NCBI GenBank assembly: GCA_044506885.1
Contig: JBIQKC010000003.1
Coordinates: forward strand, 57,187-121,186
Origin: Croceibacterium_A sp044506885
Lineage (GTDB): Bacteria > Pseudomonadota > Alphaproteobacteria > Sphingomonadales > Sphingomonadaceae
Length of the DNA: 64,000 nt
Direction of reading: 5' to 3'
The notes below the pieces were generated by a model, which did not search any database, was not told the origin of the DNA, and saw only the letters and a program-made list of their open reading frames with translations. The translations under genes and the position numbers were made by a program. Of the stretch, positions 16,509 to 25,754 are shown piece by piece (the stretch's first letter is position 1; each line of letters begins with the position of its first letter).

Positions 16509-18932
16509 ATGCGGGCGTGGTGTATCGGTCTCGCGGCGATCGCGGTCAGCGCCCCGGCGCAGGCGCAGACGCAGCGCGTGGCGATCGACGCGCCCGCCGC
16601 CAGCGCCGGCGAAACCGCGATCGTCATCGCGCGCCAGGCGGGCGCCAGCGTGGTGATCGCCGACCGCGACCTGGCGGCGCGCAAGGTCCCGGCGATCCGG
16701 GGCCGCCTGTCCGCCGAGGAAGCGGTCGCGCGGCTGGCCCGCGCGGCCGGCGCGCGCGCTGTTCGCGCCGGCTCCAACGGCTGGCGGCTGGTTCCGCGCG
16801 CCGCCGCCCGCGCCGCCCCGCGCCCGCGCCCCGCGCCGACCCCCGCGCCCGCTCCCCCGCCCCTACCGCCCGAGACCGAGGACATCGTCGTCATCGGCAG
16901 CAAGCGCGACGTGCCGCTGGCCGACTATGCCGGGCAGGCGGAACTGCTCGCCGGCGAAGCGCTGGCGTTCGGCGGCGTCGGCGGGACCGAAAAGATCACC
17001 CAGCGCGTGCCGACGGTGTCGTCCACTTATCTCGGCGCGGGGCGCAACAAGCTGTTCATTCGCGGCATCGCCGATTCGAGCTTCACCGGGCCGACGCAAT
17101 CGACCGTGGGGCAGTACCTCGGCGACCTGCGCCTGAGCTACAACGCGCCCGACCCGGACCTGCGGCTGTCGGACCTCGCCAGAGTCGAAGTTCTCGAAGG
17201 GCCGCAGGGCACGCTCTACGGCGCGGGCTCGCTCGGCGGCATCATCCGGCTGGTGCCGAACGATCCCGAGATCGGCGCGACGTACGGAGCGGCGATGGTC
17301 GGCGGCAGCGTCACCGGCCACGGCACGCCGGGCGTGGACGCCAGCGCCATGGCCAACCTGCCGCTGATCGCCGACACCGCCGCGCTGCGCCTGACCGTCA
17401 ACGCCGAGACGCAGGGCGGCTATATCGACAAGCCGCTGCTCGGCCGCGAGGACGTCAACCGCACCGCCGTCTACAGCGGCAGGGCAAGCCTGCGCTTCGA
17501 AGCGGGGCCGGACTGGACAGTCGATGTGATCGGGGTCGGCCAGCGGATCGACGGGCGCGACAGCCAGTACGCCGACCGCGACGGCCCGCCGCTGAGCCGC
17601 GCGGCGGCCGTCGCCGAAGGCTTCGACGCCGATTTCGCGCAGGGCCAGTTCGTCGTCACCGGGCGGCTGGGCGAGTTGCGCTTCAAGTCCTCCACCGGCG
17701 TGACCGGCCAGGAACTCGAAGAGCGCTACGACGCCACCACGCCGGGCGAGGAGCCGCGCGTCTTCACCCAGATCAACGATACCTGGATGCTGGCCAACGA
17801 AACCCGCCTGTGGCGTCCGCTCGGCGCGCGCACCGGCTGGCTCGTCGGGGCGAGCTATACGCACAACGCCACGCGGCTGACGCGCACGCTGGGCCCGCCC
17901 GACGCGCAGGGGGCCGTGACCGGCGTGACCAACGTCATCAACGAGTTCACGATCTATGGCGAGGCCAGCGTGCGGCTGGCGGACATGCTGGTGGCGACGG
18001 GCGGCGGCCGCTTTACCTACAGCCAGCTCAGCGGCCAGGGCGAGGATGTCGCGCGCGAGCTGGCGCTTGCCTTCGCCAATGTCACCGCCTCGCGCGGCGA
18101 GGAGATCTTCCTGCCTTCCGCCTCGCTGGCCGCGACCGTGCTGCCCGACACCACGCTGTACTTGCGCTATCAGGAGGGCTTCCGGCCGGGGGGCCTCGCC
18201 ATCGCCGGAGACTTCGTCACCCGGTTCCGCAACGATTCGCTCGCCACGATCGAGTTCGGCGCGCGCCACGGACGCGCCGGCTCGGGCCCGTTCAATATCG
18301 CCGGCAGCGTCGCCTATACGCGGTGGCGCGACATCCAGGCCGATTTCATCGACAGCGCCGGGCTGCCGAGCACCGCCAACATCGGCGACGGACGAATCTG
18401 GACCGCCACTCTCGCCGCCGGAGTGGCGCTGACGCCGCGCCTGCGGGTCGATGCGGGAATAACCTGGAACGACGGGCGGATCGACGACCCGCCGGCATTC
18501 GTGCTCGCGAACGTCGCCCAGGTGGTGGACATTCCCGGCTTCTCCGGCAGGCTGGAGGAGCTGCCGGCGAATATCCTCGAACGCATCAGCGAAATCCCCA
18601 ACATCGCCCGCTTCGCCGGCCGGATCGGGTTCGACTATCGCCAGCCCGTGGGGCGCGACCTGGAGCTGACCGCGCAAGGCTGGGCGCACTATGTCGGCCG
18701 CTCGCAACTCGGCGTCGGGCCCGAACTGGGCGAGTTGCAGGGCGACTATCTCGATACCGGGCTTACCGTGCGCGTCGGCCGCGAGCGCTTCGGCGTCACG
18801 CTGGGCCTCACCAACCTCGCCGACGAGGAAGGCAACCGGTTCGCGCTCGGCACGCCCTTCGCCGTGGGCCGCGACCAGATCACCCCGCTGCGCCCGCGCA
18901 CGATCCGCATCGGGGTGGACGCCGCGTTCTGA
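16509..18932 (+). CDS. TonB-dependent signal-transducing receptor with STN domain (FecA-like)
   Basis: An 807-residue outer-membrane receptor. Order of parts: signal peptide (about residues 1-19, ending APAQAQ), an STN/secretin-like signalling domain (about 20-98), a proline-rich linker (about 99-121), TonB box (EDIVVIGSKR), plug (about 130-235, with KLFIRGIADSSF and VEVLEGPQGTLYGAGSLGG) and barrel ending in the terminal Phe of VDAAF. The STN domain and the sigma/FecR genes before it indicate ligand-triggered self-regulation. The ligand is unknown; a siderophore or organic metal complex is the usual case. Confidence 0.93.
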   Translation: MRAWCIGLAAIAVSAPAQAQTQRVAIDAPAASAGETAIVIARQAGASVVIADRDLAARKVPAIRGRLSAEEAVARLARAAGARAVRAGSNGWRLVPRAAARAAPRPRPAPTPAPAPPPLPPETEDIVVIGSKRDVPLADYAGQAELLAGEALAFGGVGGTEKITQRVPTVSSTYLGAGRNKLFIRGIADSSFTGPTQSTVGQYLGDLRLSYNAPDPDLRLSDLARVEVLEGPQGTLYGAGSLGGIIRLVPNDPEIGATYGAAMVGGSVTGHGTPGVDASAMANLPLIADTAALRLTVNAETQGGYIDKPLLGREDVNRTAVYSGRASLRFEAGPDWTVDVIGVGQRIDGRDSQYADRDGPPLSRAAAVAEGFDADFAQGQFVVTGRLGELRFKSSTGVTGQELEERYDATTPGEEPRVFTQINDTWMLANETRLWRPLGARTGWLVGASYTHNATRLTRTLGPPDAQGAVTGVTNVINEFTIYGEASVRLADMLVATGGGRFTYSQLSGQGEDVARELALAFANVTASRGEEIFLPSASLAATVLPDTTLYLRYQEGFRPGGLAIAGDFVTRFRNDSLATIEFGARHGRAGSGPFNIAGSVAYTRWRDIQADFIDSAGLPSTANIGDGRIWTATLAAGVALTPRLRVDAGITWNDGRIDDPPAFVLANVAQVVDIPGFSGRLEELPANILERISEIPNIARFAGRIGFDYRQPVGRDLELTAQGWAHYVGRSQLGVGPELGELQGDYLDTGLTVRVGRERFGVTLGLTNLADEEGNRFALGTPFAVGRDQITPLRPRTIRIGVDAAF

Positions 18933-18979
18933 CTTTTTTCGCGCCCGCGCCAAGGCGCGGCGGCGGCGGCTCCGTCTTG

Positions 18980-18998
18980 CAGGTCGACAACCGACCTG
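18980..18998 (+). promoter_or_regulatory. Small hairpin immediately before the autotransporter ribosome site
   Basis: caggtcg (18980-18986) and cgacctg (18992-18998) form a perfect 7-base stem with a 5-base loop, ending just before the GAGGGG ribosome binding site at 19000-19005. It could set the 5' end or translation of the autotransporter mRNA. It is too small to be certain. Confidence 0.3.
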
Positions 18999-19009
18999 TG
19001 AGGGGATCC

Positions 19010-22000
19010 ATGCACCGTTACCTGCTCGCCAGCACCGCCGCTCTCGCGCTTTCCGCTCCGGCTTTCGCGGAAACGATCTCGACCACCGTGACGCAGCCCG
19101 TGCGCACCTCGACGATCAAGAACGGCGCGCCCGATTCGATCACCATCAGTTCGTCCGGCGCGGTCAAGCCGACGGCGGGGACGGCGGTGACCATGGACAG
19201 CAACCACGCCGTCACCAACCAGGGTACGATCACCATCGCCGGCGCCGACGACGCGACCGGCATCCGCGCCCTCGCCGGCACGAGCGGCGACATCGTCAAT
19301 TCCGGCACGATCGCGATCGACGAACCCTATACCCCCACGGATACCGACAACGACGGCGACCTCGACGGCCCCTTCGCCCTCGGCTCCAACCGCTTCGGCA
19401 TCCGCACCGAAGGGGCGCACACGGGCAATCTCGTCAACAGCGGCACGATCACCGTGGAAGGCAACGATTCGGCGGGCATCTGGCTGGACAGCCCGCTCGA
19501 CGGGGATTTCACGCACAGCGGCAAGACATCGGTCCTCGGCGACCGGACCACCGGCATCCGCGCCGACGACATAACCGGCGACGTGCGGCTGGCGGGCGCC
19601 GTGTCGGCCAAGGGCGAAGACGCGGTCGCGGCGCATTTCGCCGGCGACATCGACGGGGCGCTGGTCGTCCAGGGCGCGATCAGCTCGACCGGTTATCGCG
19701 CCACCACCGCGCCTTCCGACCCGAGCAAGCTGGATGCCGACGACCTGCTCCAGGGCGGCTCGGCGCTGATCGTCGAAGGCGATGTCGGCGGCGGCATCGT
19801 GCTGGCGATCCCGCCCAAGGACAACGACAAGGACGACGATGACGAGGACAACGACGGCATCGACGACGAGGACGAAGGCTCGGCCAGCGTCGTCTCCTAC
19901 GGCGAGGCGCCGGCGATGGCCGTCGGCGCGGAGGACAGGGCCATCGCGATCGGGCCGGTCGCCGGGACCGCCAGCGGATATGGGCTGATCGTCGATGGCG
20001 CGGTGGCCGGCCACGGCGTCTACGACGGCGTCGACGGCGCGGGGCTGCTGATCGGCGGGCGCGGAGGCGAGGTGACCATCGCCAACGGCATCGGCATCGC
20101 GGGCAAGGTTTCGGCCACCTCGACCGACGCCGCCGCCGTGGCCCTGCGGCTGGGCAGCGGGGCGCAGGTTCCGGAACTGCACGTCTCGGGCGCGGTCGCA
20201 GCAACCAGCGGCAACGACGAGGGCGCGCGGGCCACCGCGATCCGGATCGACGCCGGGGCCGCCTTGCCGATCCTGCGCAACAGCGGCGCGATCACGGCCA
20301 AGGTGGGCGAGGACGGGACGGCGATAGCCATCCTCGACGGCAGCGGCGGCCTGGCGCTGATCGAGAACAGCGGCGCGATCTCCGCCACCGGGGCGGAAGA
20401 CGCCGACCGCAACGTGGCGATAGACCTGTCGGTCAACAACGCCGGAGCGACGATCCGGCAGACGGCGGTCGGCTCCGGCATCGCGGCGCCGTCTATCGAA
20501 GGCGAGATCCGCTTCGGCGGCGGCGACGACGTGCTCGACGTGGCCGACGGAACGGTGAAGGGCGATGTCTCCTTCGGCGGCGGCGACAACACCCTGAAGC
20601 TGTCGGGCGACGCCGTGCAGCGCGGCGACGTGACGTTCGGCGCGGGCGTCGATACGGTCAGCCTCTCCGGCACGTCGCAATTCGACGGGCGGATCGACTT
20701 CGGCGGCGGGGCCGACACGCTGTCCATCGCGGGGAAGGCGCGCTTTTCCGGCTCGCTGGCGAACGCCGGCAACCTCTCGGTTGACCTTTCCGGCGGCACG
20801 TTCGACATCGCGCGCCCGGTGACCATCGGCTCGCTGGAAGTCGGCGAGGACGGCGTGCTCGTCGCCACGCTCGACAAGAGCGAGGGCGAGGGATCGCTCT
20901 ATACCGTGGCCGGCAACGCCAGCTTCGCGGAGGGCGCGACGCTCGCCGTGCGTCTTGGCAGCGTGGACGATGCCGAGGGCCGCTATGTCGTGCTCGAGGC
21001 GGATTCGATCTCCGGGCTGGACGATCTCGAAACCAGCACGGCGATGATCCCCTTCATGTTCAAGGCCGAGCTGGCCGAAGACGCGGCGGTGAACACCATT
21101 GCGGTCGATGTGGCCCGGCGAACTGCGGCGGAACTGGAGCTGAACCGGGCGCAGGGCGCGGCCTACGATGCGATCCTCGACGCCCTCGGCAACGACGAGG
21201 ACATCGAGGACGTGTTCCTCGGCATCACCGACGGCGACCTGTTCCGCGGCACGGTGCGGCAGATGCTGCCCGACCATGCCGGCGGGGCGTTCGAAGGCGT
21301 CAGCCTGGGCGCGCGCACGTTCGCCCGCCAGGTGGCCGATCCGCAGAGCCCGGTCTATTCGATCGGCGGGCTCGACATCCTCGTCAGCACCGGCGTGTGG
21401 ACGAGCGAGAAGGCCGAAGGCGCGACGACAGCCTACGACCTTGGCGGATTCGGCTTTTCCGCAGCGGGCGAACTGGACACGAAAATCGGCAGCTTCGGCC
21501 TGGGCGCCACCTGGTTCTGGAACGACTACGACCACGGCAACGACCTGACCCGCGTCACTTCCGATACATACGAACTGTCGGCCCACTGGCGCGGCAAATG
21601 GGGCGGCTTCAGCGCCTATGGCCGGGGATCGATCGGGATGGTCGATTTCAGCGGCAGGCGCGCCTTCGTCGGCGCCGCGAATGGCGACAAGGTCGAGAAG
21701 AACGTCGAGAGCGACTGGAGCGGCACGCTGATCACCTTCACCGCCGGCGCAGCCTACGAAGGGCGGGCCGGGAGCCTGTTCTACCGGCCTTCGGTCAGTG
21801 TCGATTACCTGAGCCTGGACGAGGACGGCTATACCGAGGAAGGCGGCGGAGAAGCGCTCGACCTGATCGTCGATGACCGCAAGAGCGACGAACTGGCGGT
21901 CAACGGCGGACTGGCGGTCGGGTTCGACTTCATCGGCCGGGGCGGCGGAAACATGTTCCGGCAGAGCAGCGTCAACCGCAACTGGTTCCGTGTCGAGGCC

Positions 22001-22231
22001 GAAGGCGGCTGGCGCGAGATCGTCGCCGGCGAGCTCGGCGCGACGACGGCCCGCTTCGAGGACGGAGACCCGTTCACCATCGACCCCGACCAGACCGCAA
22101 GCGGCTGGTACGCGCGCCTGCGCGCCGTCGGCGGCGGGTCGATGTCCGAGGTCGGCGGCGAAGTCGGCGCGGAGGACCGGCACGGCAGCACCGCGCTGTC
22201 GCTGCGCGGCACGGTGCGGATCGGCTTCTGA
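19010..22231 (+). CDS. Autotransporter with mixed NSG, Ca-loop and RTX-like repeat passenger
   Basis: A 1073-residue type V secreted protein. ATG 19010 follows GAGGGG and opens a signal peptide (about residues 1-20, ending APAFAE). The passenger contains beta-helix repeats around N-S/Q-G-T/A-I (for example VNSGTIAID, VNSGTITVEG, ENSGAISATG). It has two aspartate-rich calcium-loop-like inserts (DTDNDGDLDG near residue 115 and a D/E-rich run near 270-286). Four RTX-like repeats of the form FGGGDDVLDV lie at about residues 501-577. The last 270 or so residues form the autotransporter barrel, ending TVRIGF. The passenger is acidic and has no recognisable enzyme domain. It lies 77 bases after the STN-type TonB receptor, so co-regulation is plausible. 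The function could be adhesion or surface-layer formation (inference). Confidence 0.88.
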   Translation: MHRYLLASTAALALSAPAFAETISTTVTQPVRTSTIKNGAPDSITISSSGAVKPTAGTAVTMDSNHAVTNQGTITIAGADDATGIRALAGTSGDIVNSGTIAIDEPYTPTDTDNDGDLDGPFALGSNRFGIRTEGAHTGNLVNSGTITVEGNDSAGIWLDSPLDGDFTHSGKTSVLGDRTTGIRADDITGDVRLAGAVSAKGEDAVAAHFAGDIDGALVVQGAISSTGYRATTAPSDPSKLDADDLLQGGSALIVEGDVGGGIVLAIPPKDNDKDDDDEDNDGIDDEDEGSASVVSYGEAPAMAVGAEDRAIAIGPVAGTASGYGLIVDGAVAGHGVYDGVDGAGLLIGGRGGEVTIANGIGIAGKVSATSTDAAAVALRLGSGAQVPELHVSGAVAATSGNDEGARATAIRIDAGAALPILRNSGAITAKVGEDGTAIAILDGSGGLALIENSGAISATGAEDADRNVAIDLSVNNAGATIRQTAVGSGIAAPSIEGEIRFGGGDDVLDVADGTVKGDVSFGGGDNTLKLSGDAVQRGDVTFGAGVDTVSLSGTSQFDGRIDFGGGADTLSIAGKARFSGSLANAGNLSVDLSGGTFDIARPVTIGSLEVGEDGVLVATLDKSEGEGSLYTVAGNASFAEGATLAVRLGSVDDAEGRYVVLEADSISGLDDLETSTAMIPFMFKAELAEDAAVNTIAVDVARRTAAELELNRAQGAAYDAILDALGNDEDIEDVFLGITDGDLFRGTVRQMLPDHAGGAFEGVSLGARTFARQVADPQSPVYSIGGLDILVSTGVWTSEKAEGATTAYDLGGFGFSAAGELDTKIGSFGLGATWFWNDYDHGNDLTRVTSDTYELSAHWRGKWGGFSAYGRGSIGMVDFSGRRAFVGAANGDKVEKNVESDWSGTLITFTAGAAYEGRAGSLFYRPSVSVDYLSLDEDGYTEEGGGEALDLIVDDRKSDELAVNGGLAVGFDFIGRGGGNMFRQSSVNRNWFRVEAEGGWREIVAGELGATTARFEDGDPFTIDPDQTASGWYARLRAVGGGSMSEVGGEVGAEDRHGSTALSLRGTVRIGF

Positions 22232-22320
22232 GCATCCGAATACGGGCGGGCGAGCGGCATCGCGCGGGAGTTTCCCCCCAGGAACCCCACCTTCCGCGCG
22301 GTCCGTTCGTCCCGTCCGTC

Positions 22321-22350
22321 GCACGCCGGGGCCCCACGGCTCCGGCGTGC
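22321..22350. terminator. Hairpin between converging autotransporter and ccoS genes
   Basis: gcacgccgg (22321-22329) and ccggcgtgc (22342-22350) form a perfect 9-base stem between the two converging stop codons. There is no U-run on either side. Position suggests a shared transcript end. The rest of the 22232-22352 gap shows nothing else. Confidence 0.45.
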
Positions 22351-22352
22351 GT

Positions 22353-22505
22353 TCAGAGCGGGCGGTCTTCCTCGTCGTAGAGGATGCGTTCCCCGGCGCC
22401 GTCGAGATCCTCGTACTGGCCGCTCCTCATCGACCAGAAGAACACCGCCAGCCCCGTCATTCCGAGGCCGAGCGAGATCGGAATGAGGTAGCCCAGAACG
22501 CTCAC
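22353..22505 (-). CDS. ccoS: cbb3-type cytochrome oxidase assembly protein CcoS
   Basis: A 50-residue single-span membrane protein: start GTG, helix YLIPISLGLGMTGLAVFFW (about residues 5-23), then the family signature SGQYEDLDGAGERIL and an acidic tail. CcoS is needed for cofactor insertion into cbb3 oxidase. The GTG overlaps the ccoI stop (GTGA), the normal ccoI-ccoS arrangement. It is the last gene of the cluster. Confidence 0.93.
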   Translation of the reverse strand: MSVLGYLIPISLGLGMTGLAVFFWSMRSGQYEDLDGAGERILYDEEDRPL

Positions 22506-24670
22506 GACGCAGCCCTGAGGCGCAGCGCGTTGGCGACCACGACGATCGAGGACAGCGACATCGCCAGCGCGGCGATCAGCGGCGTGACCAGCCCGGCGAC
22601 GGCGACCGGCAAGGCGATCGCGTTGTAGGCCGCCGCCAGGGCGAAGTTCTGCCGCACAGAGCGCCGGGCGTTGCGCGCGACGGTCACCGCCCTGGGCACG
22701 GCGTCCAGGCTTTCGCGCAGGAACACGAAGTCCGCCGCCTGCCGCCCGATGTCGGCCGCGCTCGCCGGAGCGATGGAGACGTGCGCGGCGAGCAGCGCGG
22801 CGCTGTCGTTGAGGCCGTCTCCCACCATCAGCACCTTGCGCCCGGCGGCTGCAAGCTCGTCGATCCGGCCGACCTTCTCGCGCGGCAGCATGCCGCCGGC
22901 GAAGGTCCGGACATCGAGCCCCGCGGCCACGCGCGCGACTTCCGCCGGCGCGTCGCCGGAGACGATCTCCACGCCGAAGCCCTGCGCGCGAAGCCGGGCG
23001 AGCGCGTCCCCCGCGCCGGGACGCAGGCGATCCTCGAACGCGAAGCGCGCCGCGACCTGCCCGTTGCGCGACAGGACCGTTCCGCCAATCTCGCCCTCGG
23101 CTTCGCTCTCACCGACGGCCCATTCCGCCCGGCCGAGCCGCCACAGATCGCCCCCCGCGCGCGCCTCCATGCCCAGGCCCGGACGTTCGGCCACATCGTC
23201 CAGCACCGCCGCTTCCGGCGCGCCTGCGGCCGCCAGCGCGCGCGAATAGGGATGGCTCGAATGCGCGGCGAGCGTTGCCGCCATCGCCAGCGCGGCCGGC
23301 TCGAACGAGGCCGGGCTCCGCAGGACCGGCTCGCCCGAAGTCAGCGTTCCGGTCTTGTCGAACACCGCCGTGTCCGCTTCCGCCAGCCGTTCCATCGCCG
23401 CGCCGTCCCTGGCCATGATGCCGCTTTCGAACAGCAGCCTGGCCGCGACGACCTGCACCATAGGCACGGCGAGGCCGAGCGCGCAGGGGCAAGTGACGAT
23501 GAGGACGGCGATCGCCACCGTGATCGAGCGATGGACATCGCCCGTCGCCGCCATCCAGCCGGCGAAAGCCAGCAGCGCCATCGTGTGGACGACCGGCGCG
23601 TAGAGCGACGCGGCGCGATCGGCGACGCGGCGGTATCCCGAGCGGCCGCTTTCGGCGGCTTCCATCAGCCTGGTCATTTCGGCGAGGAAGCTGTCGTCGG
23701 CCGTGGCGGTGGCCCGGATCGTCAGCGGGCCCGACAGGTTGAGAGCGCCGGCGCGCAACGCGCTTCCCGGCGCGGCCGGAACGGGTGCGGATTCGCCGGT
23801 CGCCAGCGACCAGTCGATGTCCGACCGGCCGCTCTCCACCACCGCGTCGACCGGGACGCGCTCCCCGGCGGCGAGCAGGATCGCCATACCGGGAGCGATG
23901 TCTTCGAGCGGCGTGTACACGCGTGCGCCGTCCGCCTCGACCACCGTCGCCCCGCGCGCGGCGAGGCGGCCCAGCCCCTTGACCGCCGTGCGCGCCCGTT
24001 CGCGCATCGTGTGGTCGAGCGTGCGGCCGATGAGCAGGAAGAACAGCAGCGACACGGCGGCATCGAAATAGGCGTGCTGATGGCCGTGCAGCGTGTCGTA
24101 GAGACTCATGCCGAACGCCAGCGTGACGCCGATGGAGATCGGCACGTCCATGTTGGTCCGGCCACGCCGCAGCGCGGTCCACGCCGAGCGGTAGAAGATG
24201 CGCCCGGAATAAAGCAGCGCCGGCAGGGCGATCAGCGCCGACAGCCAGTGGAACAGGTCGCGCGTCTCGCCCGATGCGCCCGACCAGACCGCCACCGACA
24301 GCCCCATGATGTTCATCGCGGCGAAGCCGGCCACGGCCAGCGCGCGGATCAGGCGAGCCAGTTCGGGATCGGCCTCTTCGTCGCGCCGGTCCTGCAAGAC
24401 GGCGTCGAAGCCGAGGCCGGAGAGCGTTTCTCCCAGCGGAGGCGCGCCGGCGCTCTCGCGCCAGTTCACCGCGACGCGCCTGGTCGAAAGGTTGACGCGC
24501 GCCTGCTCCACCCCGTCGAGCGCGCCCACCGCCTGCTCGATCTTGCGGATACAGCCGCCGCAATGGATGCCGGGAACCGACAGGCTGGTCTGACGCAGGC
24601 CGGCGCCGATGTCGCGGCTGGCGAGCCTTATTTCCTCCGCCGCGAGCGGGCGAGGGGCGATGGTGGCCAC
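22502..24670 (-). CDS. ccoI: Copper-translocating P1B-type ATPase for cbb3 oxidase assembly (CcoI/FixI)
   Basis: A 722-residue inner-membrane copper pump. It has an N-terminal heavy-metal-associated domain with GIHCGGC (Cys37, Cys40), membrane helices, the actuator motif TGES, the metal-translocation motif CPC in TCPCALGLA, phosphorylation motif DKTGT and hinge GDGLNDS. The start is uncertain: GTG 24670 is used because it falls just after the preceding gene's stop; an in-frame ATG at 24721 would overlap that gene. Placement between a DUF2189 gene and ccoS, downstream of ccoNOQP, supports CcoI rather than a general copper exporter. Confidence 0.92.
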   Translation of the reverse strand: MATIAPRPLAAEEIRLASRDIGAGLRQTSLSVPGIHCGGCIRKIEQAVGALDGVEQARVNLSTRRVAVNWRESAGAPPLGETLSGLGFDAVLQDRRDEEADPELARLIRALAVAGFAAMNIMGLSVAVWSGASGETRDLFHWLSALIALPALLYSGRIFYRSAWTALRRGRTNMDVPISIGVTLAFGMSLYDTLHGHQHAYFDAAVSLLFFLLIGRTLDHTMRERARTAVKGLGRLAARGATVVEADGARVYTPLEDIAPGMAILLAAGERVPVDAVVESGRSDIDWSLATGESAPVPAAPGSALRAGALNLSGPLTIRATATADDSFLAEMTRLMEAAESGRSGYRRVADRAASLYAPVVHTMALLAFAGWMAATGDVHRSITVAIAVLIVTCPCALGLAVPMVQVVAARLLFESGIMARDGAAMERLAEADTAVFDKTGTLTSGEPVLRSPASFEPAALAMAATLAAHSSHPYSRALAAAGAPEAAVLDDVAERPGLGMEARAGGDLWRLGRAEWAVGESEAEGEIGGTVLSRNGQVAARFAFEDRLRPGAGDALARLRAQGFGVEIVSGDAPAEVARVAAGLDVRTFAGGMLPREKVGRIDELAAAGRKVLMVGDGLNDSAALLAAHVSIAPASAADIGRQAADFVFLRESLDAVPRAVTVARNARRSVRQNFALAAAYNAIALPVAVAGLVTPLIAALAMSLSSIVVVANALRLRAAS

Positions 24671-24686
24671 TATCCCAGGGTCCGCC

Positions 24687-25469
24687 CTAGCGCACCGCCC
24701 GCCAGGCGCGCCACGTCGCATGCCCGAGCAGCGGGAAGACGACCACCAGCCCCAGCAGGCCGGTCGCGAGCGAAAACAGGAACAGCGCCAGCACGATCGC
24801 GCCCCAGACGATCATCGCCCGCAGGTTGTTCCACACCAGCGCCCAGCTCGTGCCCATGGCGGTGAGCGCATCGGTGCGGCGATCGAGGAGCATGGGGATC
24901 GAGAACGCCGAGATCGCGAAAGCGAAGGCGGCGAACAGCGCGCCGACGAACGATCCGACCAGCAGCATCGCCCAGCCGGTCGGCGTGGTGAACAGCATCC
25001 CGGCGATATGGTCGAGCCCCGGAAACGCCCGCACGCCGAAGAACAGCGCGTAGACGATCACCGCCGCGCGCATCCACAGCAGCATCAGCCCGCACAGCAG
25101 CGCCCCGATGAACAGCATCTGCCCGCCCGATTGCGCGCGGGGCAGGATCATGCCGGCCAGCGTCGCGCGCTCGCCCCGCTCGATCGCCCGGCTCTTGGCG
25201 TAGAGGCCGATGGCGAGCGTGGGGGCGAAGACGAGGAAGCCGGCGAGGGCCGGGAACAGCACATAGTCCAGTTCCAGCACCACCATGCCGATCACGATGG
25301 CGAGCGAGAGCAGGCACACGAATGCGCCGTAAAGCAGGCTCGGCAGCGGATCGGTGGCGAGGTCGCGCCAGCCATCGCGCAGCCAGCCGAAGGCGGCGCC
25401 CGCGGGCAGGCCGCGCGCATAGGGCCTTTCGGCGGGCAGCGGGGGCACGACGGGCGGGATGGTCGCCAT
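24687..25469 (-). CDS. DUF2189 multi-span membrane protein
   Basis: A 260-residue integral membrane protein with about six hydrophobic spans (for example LLYGAFVCLLSLAIVIGMVV and MLLVGSFVGALFAAFAFAIS). The N-terminal cytoplasmic segment includes FGWLRDGWRDLATDPLPSLLYG, a pattern I associate with DUF2189. Its biochemical function is unknown. It sits inside the cbb3 gene cluster directly before ccoI (17 bases), so a role in oxidase assembly or membrane supply is a reasonable guess. The MITE-like element at 25480-25747 lies just before its start and ends about 11 bases upstream of the ATG, so it may now carry the gene's translation signals. Confidence 0.75.
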   Translation of the reverse strand: MATIPPVVPPLPAERPYARGLPAGAAFGWLRDGWRDLATDPLPSLLYGAFVCLLSLAIVIGMVVLELDYVLFPALAGFLVFAPTLAIGLYAKSRAIERGERATLAGMILPRAQSGGQMLFIGALLCGLMLLWMRAAVIVYALFFGVRAFPGLDHIAGMLFTTPTGWAMLLVGSFVGALFAAFAFAISAFSIPMLLDRRTDALTAMGTSWALVWNNLRAMIVWGAIVLALFLFSLATGLLGLVVVFPLLGHATWRAWRAVR

Positions 25470-25479
25470 CAGCGTCTCC

Positions 25480-25747
25480 TAGGGTCAGGTCCCATTAGAT
25501 GCACGCCCGAGGCGTCGAAATGGCGAAGAGATCGGGTTCGGGCGGCCGCCGCGGGTAGCATCGCTACCTGCAAGGCCGCGCGGACACGAGATCGAAGCCA
25601 TTTCGGCGTCCCTGCGGGATTTGACCGATTTTGCCCAGGCCAGCGTCGGCAGGACTTGAAATATCGACATATTCCTACGCCCTGCCTCCTCGCCCTGAGC
25701 AAAATCGCTTCAAACCTCGAGCGTGCATCTAATGGGTCCTGACCCTA
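25480..25747. mobile_element. MITE-like insertion with 27-base terminal inverted repeats
   Basis: The left end (25480-25506, beginning tagggtcaggtcccatta) and the right end (25721-25747) are inverted copies with one mismatch, enclosing about 214 bases without a convincing gene. The 268-base size and near-perfect terminal repeats fit a non-autonomous miniature element or a large repeated palindrome. No clear target duplication is seen beyond the terminal TA. It separates the small membrane gene after ccoP from the DUF2189-ccoI-ccoS part of the cluster. The interior has short frames on the minus strand that run out through the ends and are not credible genes. Confidence 0.75.
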
Positions 25748-25754
25748 AGCGGTA

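Noticed and set aside
15674..19009. A plus-strand frame open for more than 1100 codons upstream of the autotransporter ATG
   Set aside because: It overlaps the FecR-like and TonB receptor genes in another frame and is arginine/glycine-rich low-complexity sequence; the signal peptide and ribosome site place the true start at 19010.
18746..22324. A 1192-codon minus-strand frame across the autotransporter
   Set aside because: It is the antisense of a gene with clear autotransporter domains; GC-rich codon bias keeps antisense frames open, and the product has no recognisable domain.
25469..25702. Short minus-strand frames inside the MITE-like element
   Set aside because: They run through the inverted repeat, have no ribosome sites and no family features; a coding role is unlikely.
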